Shown here one piece after another: positions 7,449 to 15,651 of a DNA stretch of 24,899 nucleotides. The stretch is from Candidatus Zixiibacteriota bacterium. GTDB lineage: Bacteria; Zixibacteria; MSB-5A5; GN15; PGXB01. A program made the position numbers and the translations under genes. A model generated the notes under the pieces. It searched no databases. It had not been told where the DNA came from and saw only the letters and a program-made list of their open reading frames with translations. The stretch covers positions 2,273,158 to 2,298,056 of the forward strand of contig CP070766.1 in NCBI GenBank assembly GCA_020345705.1, read 5' to 3'. The stretch's first letter is position 1. Each line of letters begins with the position of its first letter.

Positions 7449-8669
7449 ATGGTCGATCTACTGCCACATGTATTCGGGTGTCATTCGATTGTCAAGACCG
7501 ATATTGTCAGAGCCGACGGTATTTACCTTTACGACAAAGACGGCAAGAGGTACGTTGATTTCGAAGCCGGAATATGGTGCGCGGCTCTCGGCCACAATCA
7601 TCCCCGGATCAAGCACCGGATTACAGAGCAGATCAGTCAGGTAGTGCACTTGGCGCCTCAGTTGACGTCGAACCTGGCCGAAGAGGCGACAACGGCGCTC
7701 CTGGAGCATACGTCATTCCCCGACGGCAAAGCAGTCTTCCTGAGTTCCGGCAGTGAAGCGGTCGAGTTGGGGATAAAAATCGCACTTCTATATACTCAGA
7801 AAAAGAAACTGCTGACTTTTAGCCGCTCATATCTTGGTGCGTACGGTTTTGCCGGGAAGGGCTTATCGCCGGATTGCTGGGCACAGGTCGATATCGGTGC
7901 CTGTGTGAAATGCCCGAAAGAGAAATGCGGTGTTTCGTGTCCCCATTTGGCCGCATTCAGACTCGATGAGACAGCCGCCTTTGTCACGGAGCCGGTTCTG
8001 GCATCGGGAGGGATGATAGCGCCGCCGGCGAAGGTTGTCAGCTTTCTGGCAAACGAAGTAAGACGTTCCGGGGGGCTGGTTGTGGTCGATGAAGTGACCA
8101 CTGGTCTGGGCCGAACCGGGAAGTGGCTGGGAATAGAGCATTTTGAAATCGAGTCGGATATAAGCGCCTTCGGGAAGGCGCTTGGCAACGGGTATCCCGT
8201 CAGCGCCGTTGCGATGAAACGGGAGATTGCCGAGCGCGTGGAAGGTGAAGGATTCTATTATGTCCAGTCTCACCAGAACGATCCCCTAGGGTGCGCGATC
8301 GCGAAAGAAGTCATCGCCGTATTGCACGAAAGCAATCTCATCTCTCGGACGAAAGAGTCAGGCAAATATCTGGGTGACTGCCTGCGAAAGCTGGCGGAGG
8401 ATCATACGGTTGTTTCGGATGTCAGAGGGCTGGGGTTGGTGTACGGGATGGAACTAAAGGCGGATTACTTCGATGATGCGAGGTCGTTTGAAAAGATATT
8501 TGATATGATGCTGGAGAGGGGGATTGTCATCGGTGTCAGACCGAAGCAGCATCTGCTTCGATTTCTCCCGCCACTGGTCATTGGCGAGGAAGATATCTTA
8601 AGCATGTGTGAATGTCTTGGTGACGTACTGACTGAGATTGACAATTGCGGGGTTGGACGGAGTGGATAA
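7449..8669 (+). CDS. Class III pyridoxal-phosphate aminotransferase with a cysteine cluster
   Basis: The 406-residue protein is a fold-type I, class III (omega) aminotransferase. It has the cofactor-binding SSGSEAVELGIKIA (99-112), the metal-free VVVDEVTTGLGRTGKW segment with Asp214, and FGKALGNGYP with the Schiff-base Lys243. The family includes 4-aminobutyrate, ornithine, acetylornithine and glutamate-1-semialdehyde enzymes; nothing I can see fixes the substrate. An insert at 152-164 carries Cys152, Cys155, Cys160 and Cys164 (C-x2-C-x4-C-x3-C). Mammalian GABA aminotransferase binds a 2Fe-2S cluster through a CxxC at a comparable place, so this may be a metal site. A GGGGAGG Shine-Dalgarno precedes the ATG. 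The gene stands alone between the divergent phzF-family gene and the promoter at 8735. Confidence 0.9.
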   Translation: MVDLLPHVFGCHSIVKTDIVRADGIYLYDKDGKRYVDFEAGIWCAALGHNHPRIKHRITEQISQVVHLAPQLTSNLAEEATTALLEHTSFPDGKAVFLSSGSEAVELGIKIALLYTQKKKLLTFSRSYLGAYGFAGKGLSPDCWAQVDIGACVKCPKEKCGVSCPHLAAFRLDETAAFVTEPVLASGGMIAPPAKVVSFLANEVRRSGGLVVVDEVTTGLGRTGKWLGIEHFEIESDISAFGKALGNGYPVSAVAMKREIAERVEGEGFYYVQSHQNDPLGCAIAKEVIAVLHESNLISRTKESGKYLGDCLRKLAEDHTVVSDVRGLGLVYGMELKADYFDDARSFEKIFDMMLERGIVIGVRPKQHLLRFLPPLVIGEEDILSMCECLGDVLTEIDNCGVGRSG

Positions 8670-8734
8670 ATCGGCTTTCTGACGGCCCGGCAGGTCTCGC
8701 GGCGACTATGATTTTTCACAGCAAAAAACATTAA

Positions 8735-8762
8735 TTGACAAACGGCATTGCGCATATATATT
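8735..8762 (+). promoter_or_regulatory. Sigma-70-like promoter of the DUF4388 operon
   Basis: A perfect TTGACA at 8735-8740 is followed after 16 bases by TATATT at 8757-8762, matching five of six -10 positions. Transcription would start near 8769, leaving a leader of about 24 bases that contains the GGAG Shine-Dalgarno of the ATG at 8793. It lies in the 123-base gap after the aminotransferase. It is one of the two clearest promoter-like elements here. Confidence 0.65.
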
Positions 8763-8792
8763 TTTCGACCGAACCCTTAAATCGGAGCGCAC

Positions 8793-9698
8793 ATGGATCA
8801 GGCATTACAGGGAAATATAGGCCGGTTCACCCTCCCGGAAATATTCCAGCTAATCGCCAACAGCCGCAAGACAGGAACGCTTGGGATACAGAAAGATGAC
8901 GACATCGTTATGGTCTATTTCAAAAGGGGAAGGATAATTTACGGCTACGGTCCCCGCCAGACTTTTCATCTGGGCCAGATCCTGAAAGACCGGGGGCGTA
9001 TCAGCGGTGAGCAGCTCGATGATGCCGTCGGGACCCAGGCCAGGGAAGCCTCGTCGAAAAGGCTTGGCCAGATTCTCATGGAAAAGAAATTCATCGACCG
9101 GGCCGATCTCGAAGACGTCGTCAGAAACCAGGTCCAGGAACTGGTTTACTCGCTCCTGTCGTGGGAAAACGGGACTTTCAAATTCTATGAAAATCAATAC
9201 CCCACCGATGAGGAAATCACGGTCGATATCTCGGTCGAGAATGCAATTCTGGAGGGTTACCGGAGAATCGACGAGCTGAATCTTCTCAAGGAAGCTCTTC
9301 CGGATTTTGGCTCAATTCTGAGCATTGCGGCGACACCTGCGGACAGAGACTCAAATATATCGCTGGACAGCGAGGAGTGGAATCTTCTTTCTCTGATTAA
9401 CGGAAGGCGGACGATCGACCAGATTGTCGAGCTGTCGGGTTCTTCGCGGATGGAGACACTGAGGAAGCTGGCGGCGCTGAAGCTGGCAGGTTTGATAACC
9501 GTCGGCGGCAAAAAGGAGGAAGAAACCAACCATTTGAAGACTATGGTCAGTCGTGTTTCGAGATTGCTCGAGGAGTATCTGGAGCACAAGACTAAGGGCG
9601 GACCCGAAAAGACAACGGTTCAGACCATCGGGGGCAGGATGAAATCCAGATTGACCGAATCGCGTCTGTCACCGAATATCGTCGAGGAAGACAATTGA
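8793..9698 (+). CDS. PATAN/DUF4388 protein with tandem MshEN-like motifs
   Basis: The 301-residue protein begins with the PATAN/DUF4388 signature (ALQGNIGRFTLPEIFQLI, residues 4-21, then KTGTLGI), a cytoplasmic domain of regulatory proteins related to PatA. Two 24-residue motifs follow, at 59-82 and 90-113, separated by seven residues. Each has LGQIL at the start, a hydrophobic-plus-L core and a terminal Q, resembling the N-terminal repeat of type II secretion/MshE ATPases that can bind cyclic di-GMP. The DUF4388 C-terminal half (YSLLSWENGTFKFYE, about 119-133) comes next. A possible winged helix (about 193-236, EEWNLLSLINGRRTIDQIV) and a charged coiled tail complete it. There are no signal peptide or membrane segments. 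It is first of four overlapping genes and ends at TGA overlapping the next start. Function unknown; a regulatory role is inferred. Confidence 0.8.
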   Translation: MDQALQGNIGRFTLPEIFQLIANSRKTGTLGIQKDDDIVMVYFKRGRIIYGYGPRQTFHLGQILKDRGRISGEQLDDAVGTQAREASSKRLGQILMEKKFIDRADLEDVVRNQVQELVYSLLSWENGTFKFYENQYPTDEEITVDISVENAILEGYRRIDELNLLKEALPDFGSILSIAATPADRDSNISLDSEEWNLLSLINGRRTIDQIVELSGSSRMETLRKLAALKLAGLITVGGKKEEETNHLKTMVSRVSRLLEEYLEHKTKGGPEKTTVQTIGGRMKSRLTESRLSPNIVEEDN

Positions 9699-10339
9699 GT
9701 CGGCTGGAGGTATTAAAGGGGCTGGAATCGACGCTCCAGGGCTTTCTTGCCCGGGCTGTTGAAGCAGAAGAAGAACGGATTGACGCTTTCAGGTGCATCG
9801 ACAAGCTGGATGGTATCGCGCGCGATTCTCTGAGAGGCAGACTGGTCAGCGCTCGACTGGGGAGCTGGTTCTCTCAAAACACCAACCGACTGGAAACGGA
9901 CAGGTTCAGCAAGTCTGAGGTCACTTCCATCGCGAATCTTCTCGGCGACATAAGAAGCGGGCTGGATGACTCCGATCCGGAATCCCACAAACTGGCCAGG
10001 GAAATTGAACGATGGCGGGGCAAAGGGGTCGTCCCGAAACGCAAGCTTGTCCTCAAGCTCAAACCTCGCTCAGCCGAGCGAGATTTGCTGGGGCTATTGA
10101 CAGGCTTTCTAACCAGAGGTGTCGAGCATCTTGAGTCGGGGGAATTCGAGGGTCGGCATCTTCTTTCGATATTGGATGACGTCCTGAAATCGGCTGCCGC
10201 CAAAGAAGATAAAATGTATATTCACCTGGCTGGCGCCATGATTTATTTCCTGAAAATGAACGGGTATAAAATCGGCCCCTTTGTCAGGCGGCTCAGGGAA
10301 ATCGAGAACGAAAGGTTTGGCCATATCAATGCTGAATGA
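9695..10339 (+). CDS. Hypothetical helical protein, second gene of the DUF4388 operon
   Basis: I do not recognise this 214-residue protein. It appears cytoplasmic, mostly alpha-helical and highly charged, with no signal peptide or membrane segment. A central basic stretch (about 113-129, KGVVPKRKLVLKLKPRS) separates an N-terminal helical half from a C-terminal half with GLLTGFLTRGVEHLESGEF and MYIHLAGAMIYFLKMNGYK. The start is a TTG whose last two bases overlap the TGA stop of the DUF4388 gene (TTGA), with a GAGGAAG Shine-Dalgarno nine bases upstream inside that gene, so expression is probably coupled. The next gene starts 11 bases before this one stops. The coupling suggests the product acts with the PATAN protein, but I infer no activity. 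Confidence 0.7.
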   Translation: MSRLEVLKGLESTLQGFLARAVEAEEERIDAFRCIDKLDGIARDSLRGRLVSARLGSWFSQNTNRLETDRFSKSEVTSIANLLGDIRSGLDDSDPESHKLAREIERWRGKGVVPKRKLVLKLKPRSAERDLLGLLTGFLTRGVEHLESGEFEGRHLLSILDDVLKSAAAKEDKMYIHLAGAMIYFLKMNGYKIGPFVRRLREIENERFGHINAE

Positions 10340-10574
10340 AACCGAGAAAGCTTATTTCAAGGCTCTTCTGGCCATTAAGGAGATGGACTATTCGGGTGCC
10401 GCCGGTTTTTTCAGATTTGCCGAAAATCAGTTTGCAGATGCCCCCGAGTTCCGTATATTAAAAGAGACCACAGAATTGCTGATCGCGGTTAAGGAAGAGA
10501 TTTTTGAAATTGAAAATGAAAGAATTGAGATAGAGGAGATTTTGAGCGATGGCCAAGAAACAGAGTTTCGCTGA
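10329..10574 (+). CDS. Small TPR-like hypothetical protein
   Basis: This 81-residue protein starts at an ATG 11 bases inside the preceding gene. Its first half, MLNETEKAYFKALLAIKEMD followed by YSGAAGFFRFAENQFADAP, has the helix-turn-helix spacing and small/large residue pattern of a tetratricopeptide repeat. The second half is a glutamate- and isoleucine-rich helix (IFEIENERIEIEEIL) that could form a coiled coil. It may be a small adaptor for a neighbouring product. An upstream in-frame ATG at 10281 would add 16 residues lying inside the previous gene and is less likely. The 3' end overlaps the zinc-ribbon gene by 26 bases. The function is unknown; the call rests on operon position and a plausible fold. 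Confidence 0.65.
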   Translation: MLNETEKAYFKALLAIKEMDYSGAAGFFRFAENQFADAPEFRILKETTELLIAVKEEIFEIENERIEIEEILSDGQETEFR

Positions 10575-10734
10575 TAAGGTATCCAAGAAAAAGATTATCA
10601 TAAATTGTCCAGTTTGTGGAACGCCGATTACGCATATCAAATACACCCAGGCCGAGCGTTCGGCAAACGGCTGGAAGTTTCGCACGACAAGCGTCGGCGT
10701 GTGCAAGTGCAATCATGCCGAAGTTTATGGCTGA
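10549..10734 (+). CDS. Small zinc-ribbon protein
   Basis: The 61-residue protein has a lysine-rich N-terminus (MAKKQSFADKVSKKKII) and two cysteine knuckles, CPVC at 20-23 and CKC at 52-54, about 28 residues apart. That is a short zinc-ribbon pattern, although the second knuckle is CxC rather than CxxC, with His56 as a possible fourth or replacement ligand. Such proteins may bind nucleic acid or stabilise partners; the role here is unknown. An AGGAG Shine-Dalgarno lies within the preceding gene. It is the last of the four overlapping genes, and a terminator begins about 20 bases after its stop. Confidence 0.7.
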   Translation: MAKKQSFADKVSKKKIIINCPVCGTPITHIKYTQAERSANGWKFRTTSVGVCKCNHAEVYG

Positions 10735-10753
10735 CATAAATTTGGTTTGATAA

Positions 10754-10786
10754 AAATTCCCGCTGTTTGCCGGCGGGTATTTTTTT
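10754..10786 (+). terminator. Rho-independent terminator of the DUF4388 operon
   Basis: CCCGCTG at 10759-10765 pairs with CGGCGGG at 10771-10777, with one wobble and a 5-base loop. A thymine-rich run (TATTTTTTT) follows, and an adenine run (AAAAA) precedes the stem. This is a textbook intrinsic terminator 20-50 bases past the zinc-ribbon stop, closing the operon before the radical SAM gene. Confidence 0.85.
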
Positions 10787-10801
10787 GTTCTTTGATCGTA
10801 A

Positions 10802-13324
10802 ATGCAGCACCTACTCGAAAAGAAGTTCCTTCCATTTGTCAACAAACCGGGACGGTATATCGGAGGCGAACTGGGGCAGACGGTCAAGTCACCCGGTGAA
10901 AAGTTCAGAGTCGTCCTGGGATACCCTGACATGTACGAAATCGGGATGTCATATCTCGGTCTTCAGATTCTGTATAGTATCATAAACTCTGATGAACGGT
11001 TTCTGTGCGAGCGCTTTTTTGCTCCCGACCGGGATGCCGAAGAAATCCTGAGACGGGAGAAAATTCCTTATTTCAGCCTCGAGACGCACACTCCTCTGAA
11101 CGAATTTGACTTAATCGGCTTCACCCTCGCCTATGAAATGGTCTACACCAACGTCCTTAATATTCTCGACCTGTCCGGAATTCCCACTAGGGCAGCTGAC
11201 AGGACCAATGAGCACCCTATTATTATCGCGGGCGGGCCGGTGGTTCATAATCCTGAGCCATCGGCGGCATTTTTTGATCTTCTTTTCATCGGAGAAGCGG
11301 AGGACGAAATCCTGAGGCTTTTGGGTATCCTTGCTGAGTCAGAGGACCTTCCCCGCCGCGAGAGGCTGGAGCGACTAGTCAGGGAGATACATTCGGTTTA
11401 TGTGCCTCAGTTTTACGACGAAAATACGCGTAAGCCGGTGGTCGATTTCGCCCCGGAGAAAATCAAAAGCGCGCGGGTCGAAAAGCTCAGGCGGGAATAT
11501 TACCCTCGACGGCAAATCGTCCCCTTCATAGAAACCGTCCACGACCGGTTGACGGTGGAGATAATGCGCGGCTGTCCCCGCGGCTGCCGTTTCTGTCAAG
11601 CGACGGCGGTCTATAAACCGGTGCGATATCGCTCAAGAGATGAAATCATGACCCAAATCCGGGACCAGCTTGCATCTACCGGATACGACGAGGTTTCGCT
11701 GTTGTCGCTTTCATCCAGTGACTACCCGGATATTATCCCGCTGACCATTCAGCTGGCGCGGACACTCTCCGGGCAGAGAGTGGCGCTGTCGCTGCCCTCG
11801 CTCAGGGCTGGAACTTTTACCCAGGAGCTGGCCGATGCCGTCAAGACTACTCGAAAGACCGGTCTGACGTTTGCTCCGGAAACGGGAACGGAAAGACTTC
11901 GGGCCGTAATCAGGAAGGATATCGCCGACGAGGACCTGTACGAAACCGTCAGATTGGTTTTCAAGAATGGTTGGAATCTGGTGAAGCTTTATTTCATGAT
12001 CGGCTTGCCGACGGAGACTGATGAAGATATTGAAGGTATCGTCCGCATGATCCGCAAGATCGCCGGCATCGCAACGAGCATCAAGGGGAAGAATATTATC
12101 AATGTGACCGTTTCCCCGTTTTCACCGAAATCGCACACCCCTTTTCAATGGGATGAGCAGGCATCACCGGATGCGATATGTAGCAAGAACGATTATATCA
12201 AGCGCAAGGCCGCACACCCATTGGTCAATATCAAGCTGCGGGACCCTCGGCTGGCGTTTCTGGAGGGTGTCATCGGGCGGGGTGGCAGAGAGTTATCCGA
12301 CGTGATTGAAACGGCCTTCAGGCGCGGGGCCCGCTTTGACGGCTGGTCGGAGGAATTTGATTTTGACTTATGGCTGGGGGCCTTCGAGATGAGCGGCTCG
12401 AATCCGTATGATTATTTGAAAGGTATGCCGTTTTCGGCGGATCTGCCGTGGTCGCATATCGAAATGCGCCAATCGGTGGAGCACCTGGTGAAGGAGCGGA
12501 ATCGCACTTCCACGCTTTTTCGACAATCAGAACCGGCCCGGCCGCCGGTCATGGCGCCGACTGATGAAGAGCCTGAGGACTCAGGTTTTGGCCGGTCACG
12601 AAAAAAGCTGGCGGCACGATCGACGTCGGTACCGACCAGAAGCAAGGTCAGAATCAGATGGGGCAGGAAGGGTCTGGCCCGCTTTCTGTCGCACCTCGAC
12701 AACGTCCGTGTCATTGAACGCGCCATACGTCGCGCCGGTCTCCCTGCTGAATACACGATGGGATTTCATCCGCACATGAAATTGTCTTTCGGGCCGCCGC
12801 TTCAGCTCGGTTACACATCAGAAGCCGAATACTTTGATCTCGCGCTTGATCGACCGTTTCAGCCGGAGATGGCCGAGCGCCTGGCCGGAGCATTGCCCGG
12901 CGGATACTACATGGTCAGGGCAATTTCGATTGTGGACAAGAAAGTATCGTTGTCAAGCCGGCTTAATCGTGCCGTGTACGAGGTGAATGTCGGCAGGAAC
13001 GGGGATTATCAAACACTACTGGATAAACTGCTCTCCCGAGATAAAGTGGAGATCGAGCGGACGACGAAGACGGAAACCAAGTGTGTCGATATCAGGCCCG
13101 CTATTTATGTGCTTGAGTATTTGGAGGAAGGCGCCGATGCTCCCGGTTCGGCGGCAATCTGTATGGAACTGGGGGTGGGCTCGGCGGGATACGCCCGCCC
13201 CTCCGAAGTCTTAACGGCCGCCGGCATTGCCGATGAAGACTCCCTGCCGGGCTGTGAATTCCACCGCAAAGATTTGCTTTGTATCGACGATGAAGAAAGG
13301 CGACTGACGCCAATGGAGTTTTAG
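10802..13324 (+). CDS. B12-binding radical SAM protein fused to DUF2344 (TIGR03960/TIGR03936 type)
   Basis: The 840-residue protein begins with the family's typical PGRYIGGELG-like stretch. A Rossmann-like cobalamin-binding segment follows (about 100-200, LIGFTLAYEMVYTNVLNILD and IIIAGGPVVHNPEPSAAFFD). The radical SAM core has the CxxxCxxC motif CPRGCRFC (Cys258, Cys262, Cys265), with LTFAPETGTERLR and VKLYFMIGLPTETDEDI further on. The C-terminus (about 618-830) is DUF2344: VRIRWGRKGLARFLSHLDN and YTMGFHPHMKLSFGPPLQLG. The family is widespread and of unproven activity. Its genes often sit near ribosome and RNA genes, and here the next gene is an rRNA methyltransferase, 3 bases on. No strong Shine-Dalgarno precedes the ATG. 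Confidence 0.92.
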   Translation: MQHLLEKKFLPFVNKPGRYIGGELGQTVKSPGEKFRVVLGYPDMYEIGMSYLGLQILYSIINSDERFLCERFFAPDRDAEEILRREKIPYFSLETHTPLNEFDLIGFTLAYEMVYTNVLNILDLSGIPTRAADRTNEHPIIIAGGPVVHNPEPSAAFFDLLFIGEAEDEILRLLGILAESEDLPRRERLERLVREIHSVYVPQFYDENTRKPVVDFAPEKIKSARVEKLRREYYPRRQIVPFIETVHDRLTVEIMRGCPRGCRFCQATAVYKPVRYRSRDEIMTQIRDQLASTGYDEVSLLSLSSSDYPDIIPLTIQLARTLSGQRVALSLPSLRAGTFTQELADAVKTTRKTGLTFAPETGTERLRAVIRKDIADEDLYETVRLVFKNGWNLVKLYFMIGLPTETDEDIEGIVRMIRKIAGIATSIKGKNIINVTVSPFSPKSHTPFQWDEQASPDAICSKNDYIKRKAAHPLVNIKLRDPRLAFLEGVIGRGGRELSDVIETAFRRGARFDGWSEEFDFDLWLGAFEMSGSNPYDYLKGMPFSADLPWSHIEMRQSVEHLVKERNRTSTLFRQSEPARPPVMAPTDEEPEDSGFGRSRKKLAARSTSVPTRSKVRIRWGRKGLARFLSHLDNVRVIERAIRRAGLPAEYTMGFHPHMKLSFGPPLQLGYTSEAEYFDLALDRPFQPEMAERLAGALPGGYYMVRAISIVDKKVSLSSRLNRAVYEVNVGRNGDYQTLLDKLLSRDKVEIERTTKTETKCVDIRPAIYVLEYLEEGADAPGSAAICMELGVGSAGYARPSEVLTAAGIADEDSLPGCEFHRKDLLCIDDEERRLTPMEF

Positions 13325-13327
13325 CTA

Positions 13328-14695
13328 ATGGCTGAAAGCAAGGGTAAGTATGATCCGGTTCGCGCCGCTGCGATCGAAATGCTGGGATTGATTGAAAGCG
13401 GCCAGTTTACAGCCGCTGAGGCCATAAACGCCGCTGTCGAGAACAGACCATTCAGCGAGCTTGACGTTCGCTTCATTCGTCAGCTTGTGAATGGAACGAC
13501 AAAAATGAAGCGGCGTCTCGACCATGATATCAAGTTCTTCCTGAGCAAGCCGTCCGAGAAGATGTCACAGCGGCTCATTGACATTCTTCGTTTGGGTTTT
13601 TTCCAGCTTTTTTTCACCGACCGTATTCCTGCGGCGGCGGCCGTATCCGAATCGGTGAATCTGGCACACTACTTCTGCGATTCGGCGCGGGCGAGACTTG
13701 TGAATGCGGTGCTGCGCGCCGCCGTAAGGCATCCTGAGCGAATTGTATTCAGGGATAAGCTCGAAGACCCTGTCGGCTACCTGGCAAGCTATTATTCTTA
13801 TCCCGACTGGTTTGTAGACTACTGCTTGAGAGAGTTCAAATTTGAGCAAACCGAGAGTCTTCTGGCAAACATGAATCGGCCGCCAAAGATCAGCTTTCGG
13901 GCCAACACGATTAAGGCCCGCGTCGAAGATATCGTTAAGTCACTGAAGAAGGCCGGCGTTAAGTATACACAGGGCACATACCTTTCGGATTTCTTTCATC
14001 TTGAAGAAGGCAACTTTCCGAACGAGGAGGAACTGGTCAAGAGCGGCAAGATTTACATACAGAATGAATCAGCCGGAATGGCGATTCGTCTGTTTAATCC
14101 GAAAGCGGGAGCCAATGTGCTGGATCTGGCCGCCGCTCCGGGGGGGAAAGCCTCTTACGCGGCGTCGCGCATGCGCAACAAGGGGATGATCACCGCGGTA
14201 GATAAATCCCGCCCGCGGCTTGAACTGATGATTGAAAATTGTCGGCGGCTGGGCGTCAGAATTGTCAATCCAGTTCTCGCCAATAACTTGGATTTCCAGG
14301 GCGGGCCGTTTGAACGGGTTATTCTGGACGTTCCCTGCAGCGGCTGGGGCAATGCCGACAGGCACAGCGATCTGCGATGGGCCAAGACCCCGGAAAATGT
14401 CGAAAAGCTTGCCAAGGTTCAGGGCACGATGCTCGATCGGGCGGCGAGACTGGTCAAGCGCGGCGGAGTCCTTATATATTCCACGTGCACCATCATACGG
14501 CAGGAAAACGACCAGGTTGTGGAGGAATTTCTGCTTCGCAATTCGGATTTCATGATCGAGTCAGCGGACCAGTATTTCGATAATGATGTCGTTTCCGAGA
14601 GGGGATTTTTGAAAACCTACCCCAACAAACCTAATTTGTCGGGATCATTTGCGGCCAGATTAAAGAGGAAGATAAAAACCAAGAAAAAAAGATGA
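13328..14695 (+). CDS. rsmB: 16S rRNA cytosine-5 methyltransferase, RsmB/Sun family
   Basis: The 455-residue protein has an N-terminal NusB-like RNA-binding domain (about 8-140) and a class I methyltransferase domain. Motif I is VLDLAAAPGGKA (264-275). The two catalytic cysteines of m5C enzymes lie in LDVPCSG (Cys337) and YSTCTI (Cys387). Other landmarks are YIQNESAGMA and RHSDLRW. In E. coli RsmB methylates C967 of 16S rRNA using S-adenosylmethionine; domain order and length support that role. It begins 3 bases after the radical SAM stop, which suggests a shared transcript with the PASTA gene after it. Confidence 0.93.
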   Translation: MAESKGKYDPVRAAAIEMLGLIESGQFTAAEAINAAVENRPFSELDVRFIRQLVNGTTKMKRRLDHDIKFFLSKPSEKMSQRLIDILRLGFFQLFFTDRIPAAAAVSESVNLAHYFCDSARARLVNAVLRAAVRHPERIVFRDKLEDPVGYLASYYSYPDWFVDYCLREFKFEQTESLLANMNRPPKISFRANTIKARVEDIVKSLKKAGVKYTQGTYLSDFFHLEEGNFPNEEELVKSGKIYIQNESAGMAIRLFNPKAGANVLDLAAAPGGKASYAASRMRNKGMITAVDKSRPRLELMIENCRRLGVRIVNPVLANNLDFQGGPFERVILDVPCSGWGNADRHSDLRWAKTPENVEKLAKVQGTMLDRAARLVKRGGVLIYSTCTIIRQENDQVVEEFLLRNSDFMIESADQYFDNDVVSERGFLKTYPNKPNLSGSFAARLKRKIKTKKKR

Positions 14696-14726
14696 CCTTT
14701 TTCTTTGAAAATTGTAACATAGTCAT

Positions 14727-15524
14727 ATGACCCATTTGGACGAATCCGATACGGAGCAAAAGCCATCCCGATTTGCGCATCTTTTTCCGGAGCAAAGCTG
14801 GCAGAGAAGAATCCTAAGTCTCATAGTCCTTCCTCTGGCGATTATTATTGCCCTTTATATTCTCTTTGATGATGCCTTGATGCCGATTATCACCCGGCAT
14901 GGTTCGGAATTCGAGCTTCCCGAAATCCTCGGCTATCAGGTTGACGATGCTCGAGAGCTACTGGAGATGGTAAATCTCGAAGTCGAAGTAACCTCACAGG
15001 AGTACCATGCGGATAAGGAGGAAGGAACCGTCCTCTCGCAGTTTCCGGCGGCGGGGACAAAGGTCAAGGCCGGGCGGATAATAAAAGTAGTGACCTCCAT
15101 CGGTCAAAAAGACGTTGTCGTCCCGGAACTGGCTGGATTTTCGGTCAGGCAGGCCAAGCTGAATATTGAAGCGGCCAATCTGATCCTGGGAGATATCGCC
15201 TGGACAACCACTGATTCGCTTCCCGAGCGCGTCGTTGTTTTTTCATACCCGGCTTCCGGAACTGAGATTCCCATCGGTTCAGAAGTGAATCTCATGGTCA
15301 ACCGCGGGTCCCTTTCAGGCATTGTCTATATGCCTCGTCTGGTCGGCCGCACGCTGGACGAAACGGTGACCATTCTTGATGATCTTGGTCTCAAAGTGGG
15401 GCTGGTCACGCACGTTCGGGACGAGAATTACATCCCTGAAACGGTCCTCGAGCAATCGGTTGAAGAAGCCACCGAACTCGAAATCGGCGAAGAGATCGAC
15501 CTGATTGTCTCGACGACCGAGTGA
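14727..15524 (+). CDS. Membrane-anchored protein with three PASTA domains
   Basis: The 265-residue protein has a short cytoplasmic tail, one transmembrane helix (about 30-47, LSLIVLPLAIIIALYILF) and three PASTA repeats at about 62-125, 130-193 and 200-263. Each has an LP or VP-E/R-L-x-G opening, an amphipathic helix and a closing hydrophobic beta strand. PASTA domains bind muropeptides or beta-lactams in Ser/Thr kinases and some penicillin-binding proteins, but there is no kinase or transpeptidase here. A stand-alone PASTA protein next to an rsmB-type gene is a recurrent arrangement in several phyla. It would face the periplasm; a wall-sensing role is inferred, not shown. No good Shine-Dalgarno is visible. 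Confidence 0.85.
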   Translation: MTHLDESDTEQKPSRFAHLFPEQSWQRRILSLIVLPLAIIIALYILFDDALMPIITRHGSEFELPEILGYQVDDARELLEMVNLEVEVTSQEYHADKEEGTVLSQFPAAGTKVKAGRIIKVVTSIGQKDVVVPELAGFSVRQAKLNIEAANLILGDIAWTTTDSLPERVVVFSYPASGTEIPIGSEVNLMVNRGSLSGIVYMPRLVGRTLDETVTILDDLGLKVGLVTHVRDENYIPETVLEQSVEEATELEIGEEIDLIVSTTE

Positions 15525-15651
15525 AAACTCCTCTCACGCACGATTTTGAAATCCACAAAACAATATTCGCAGAATAAAGCGCGATTTTCACCGCCGTTAT
15601 ATTATATTAAGAGAGAAAGTCCGGCACAGATTTTGGATTTAAGTCAAGGGC

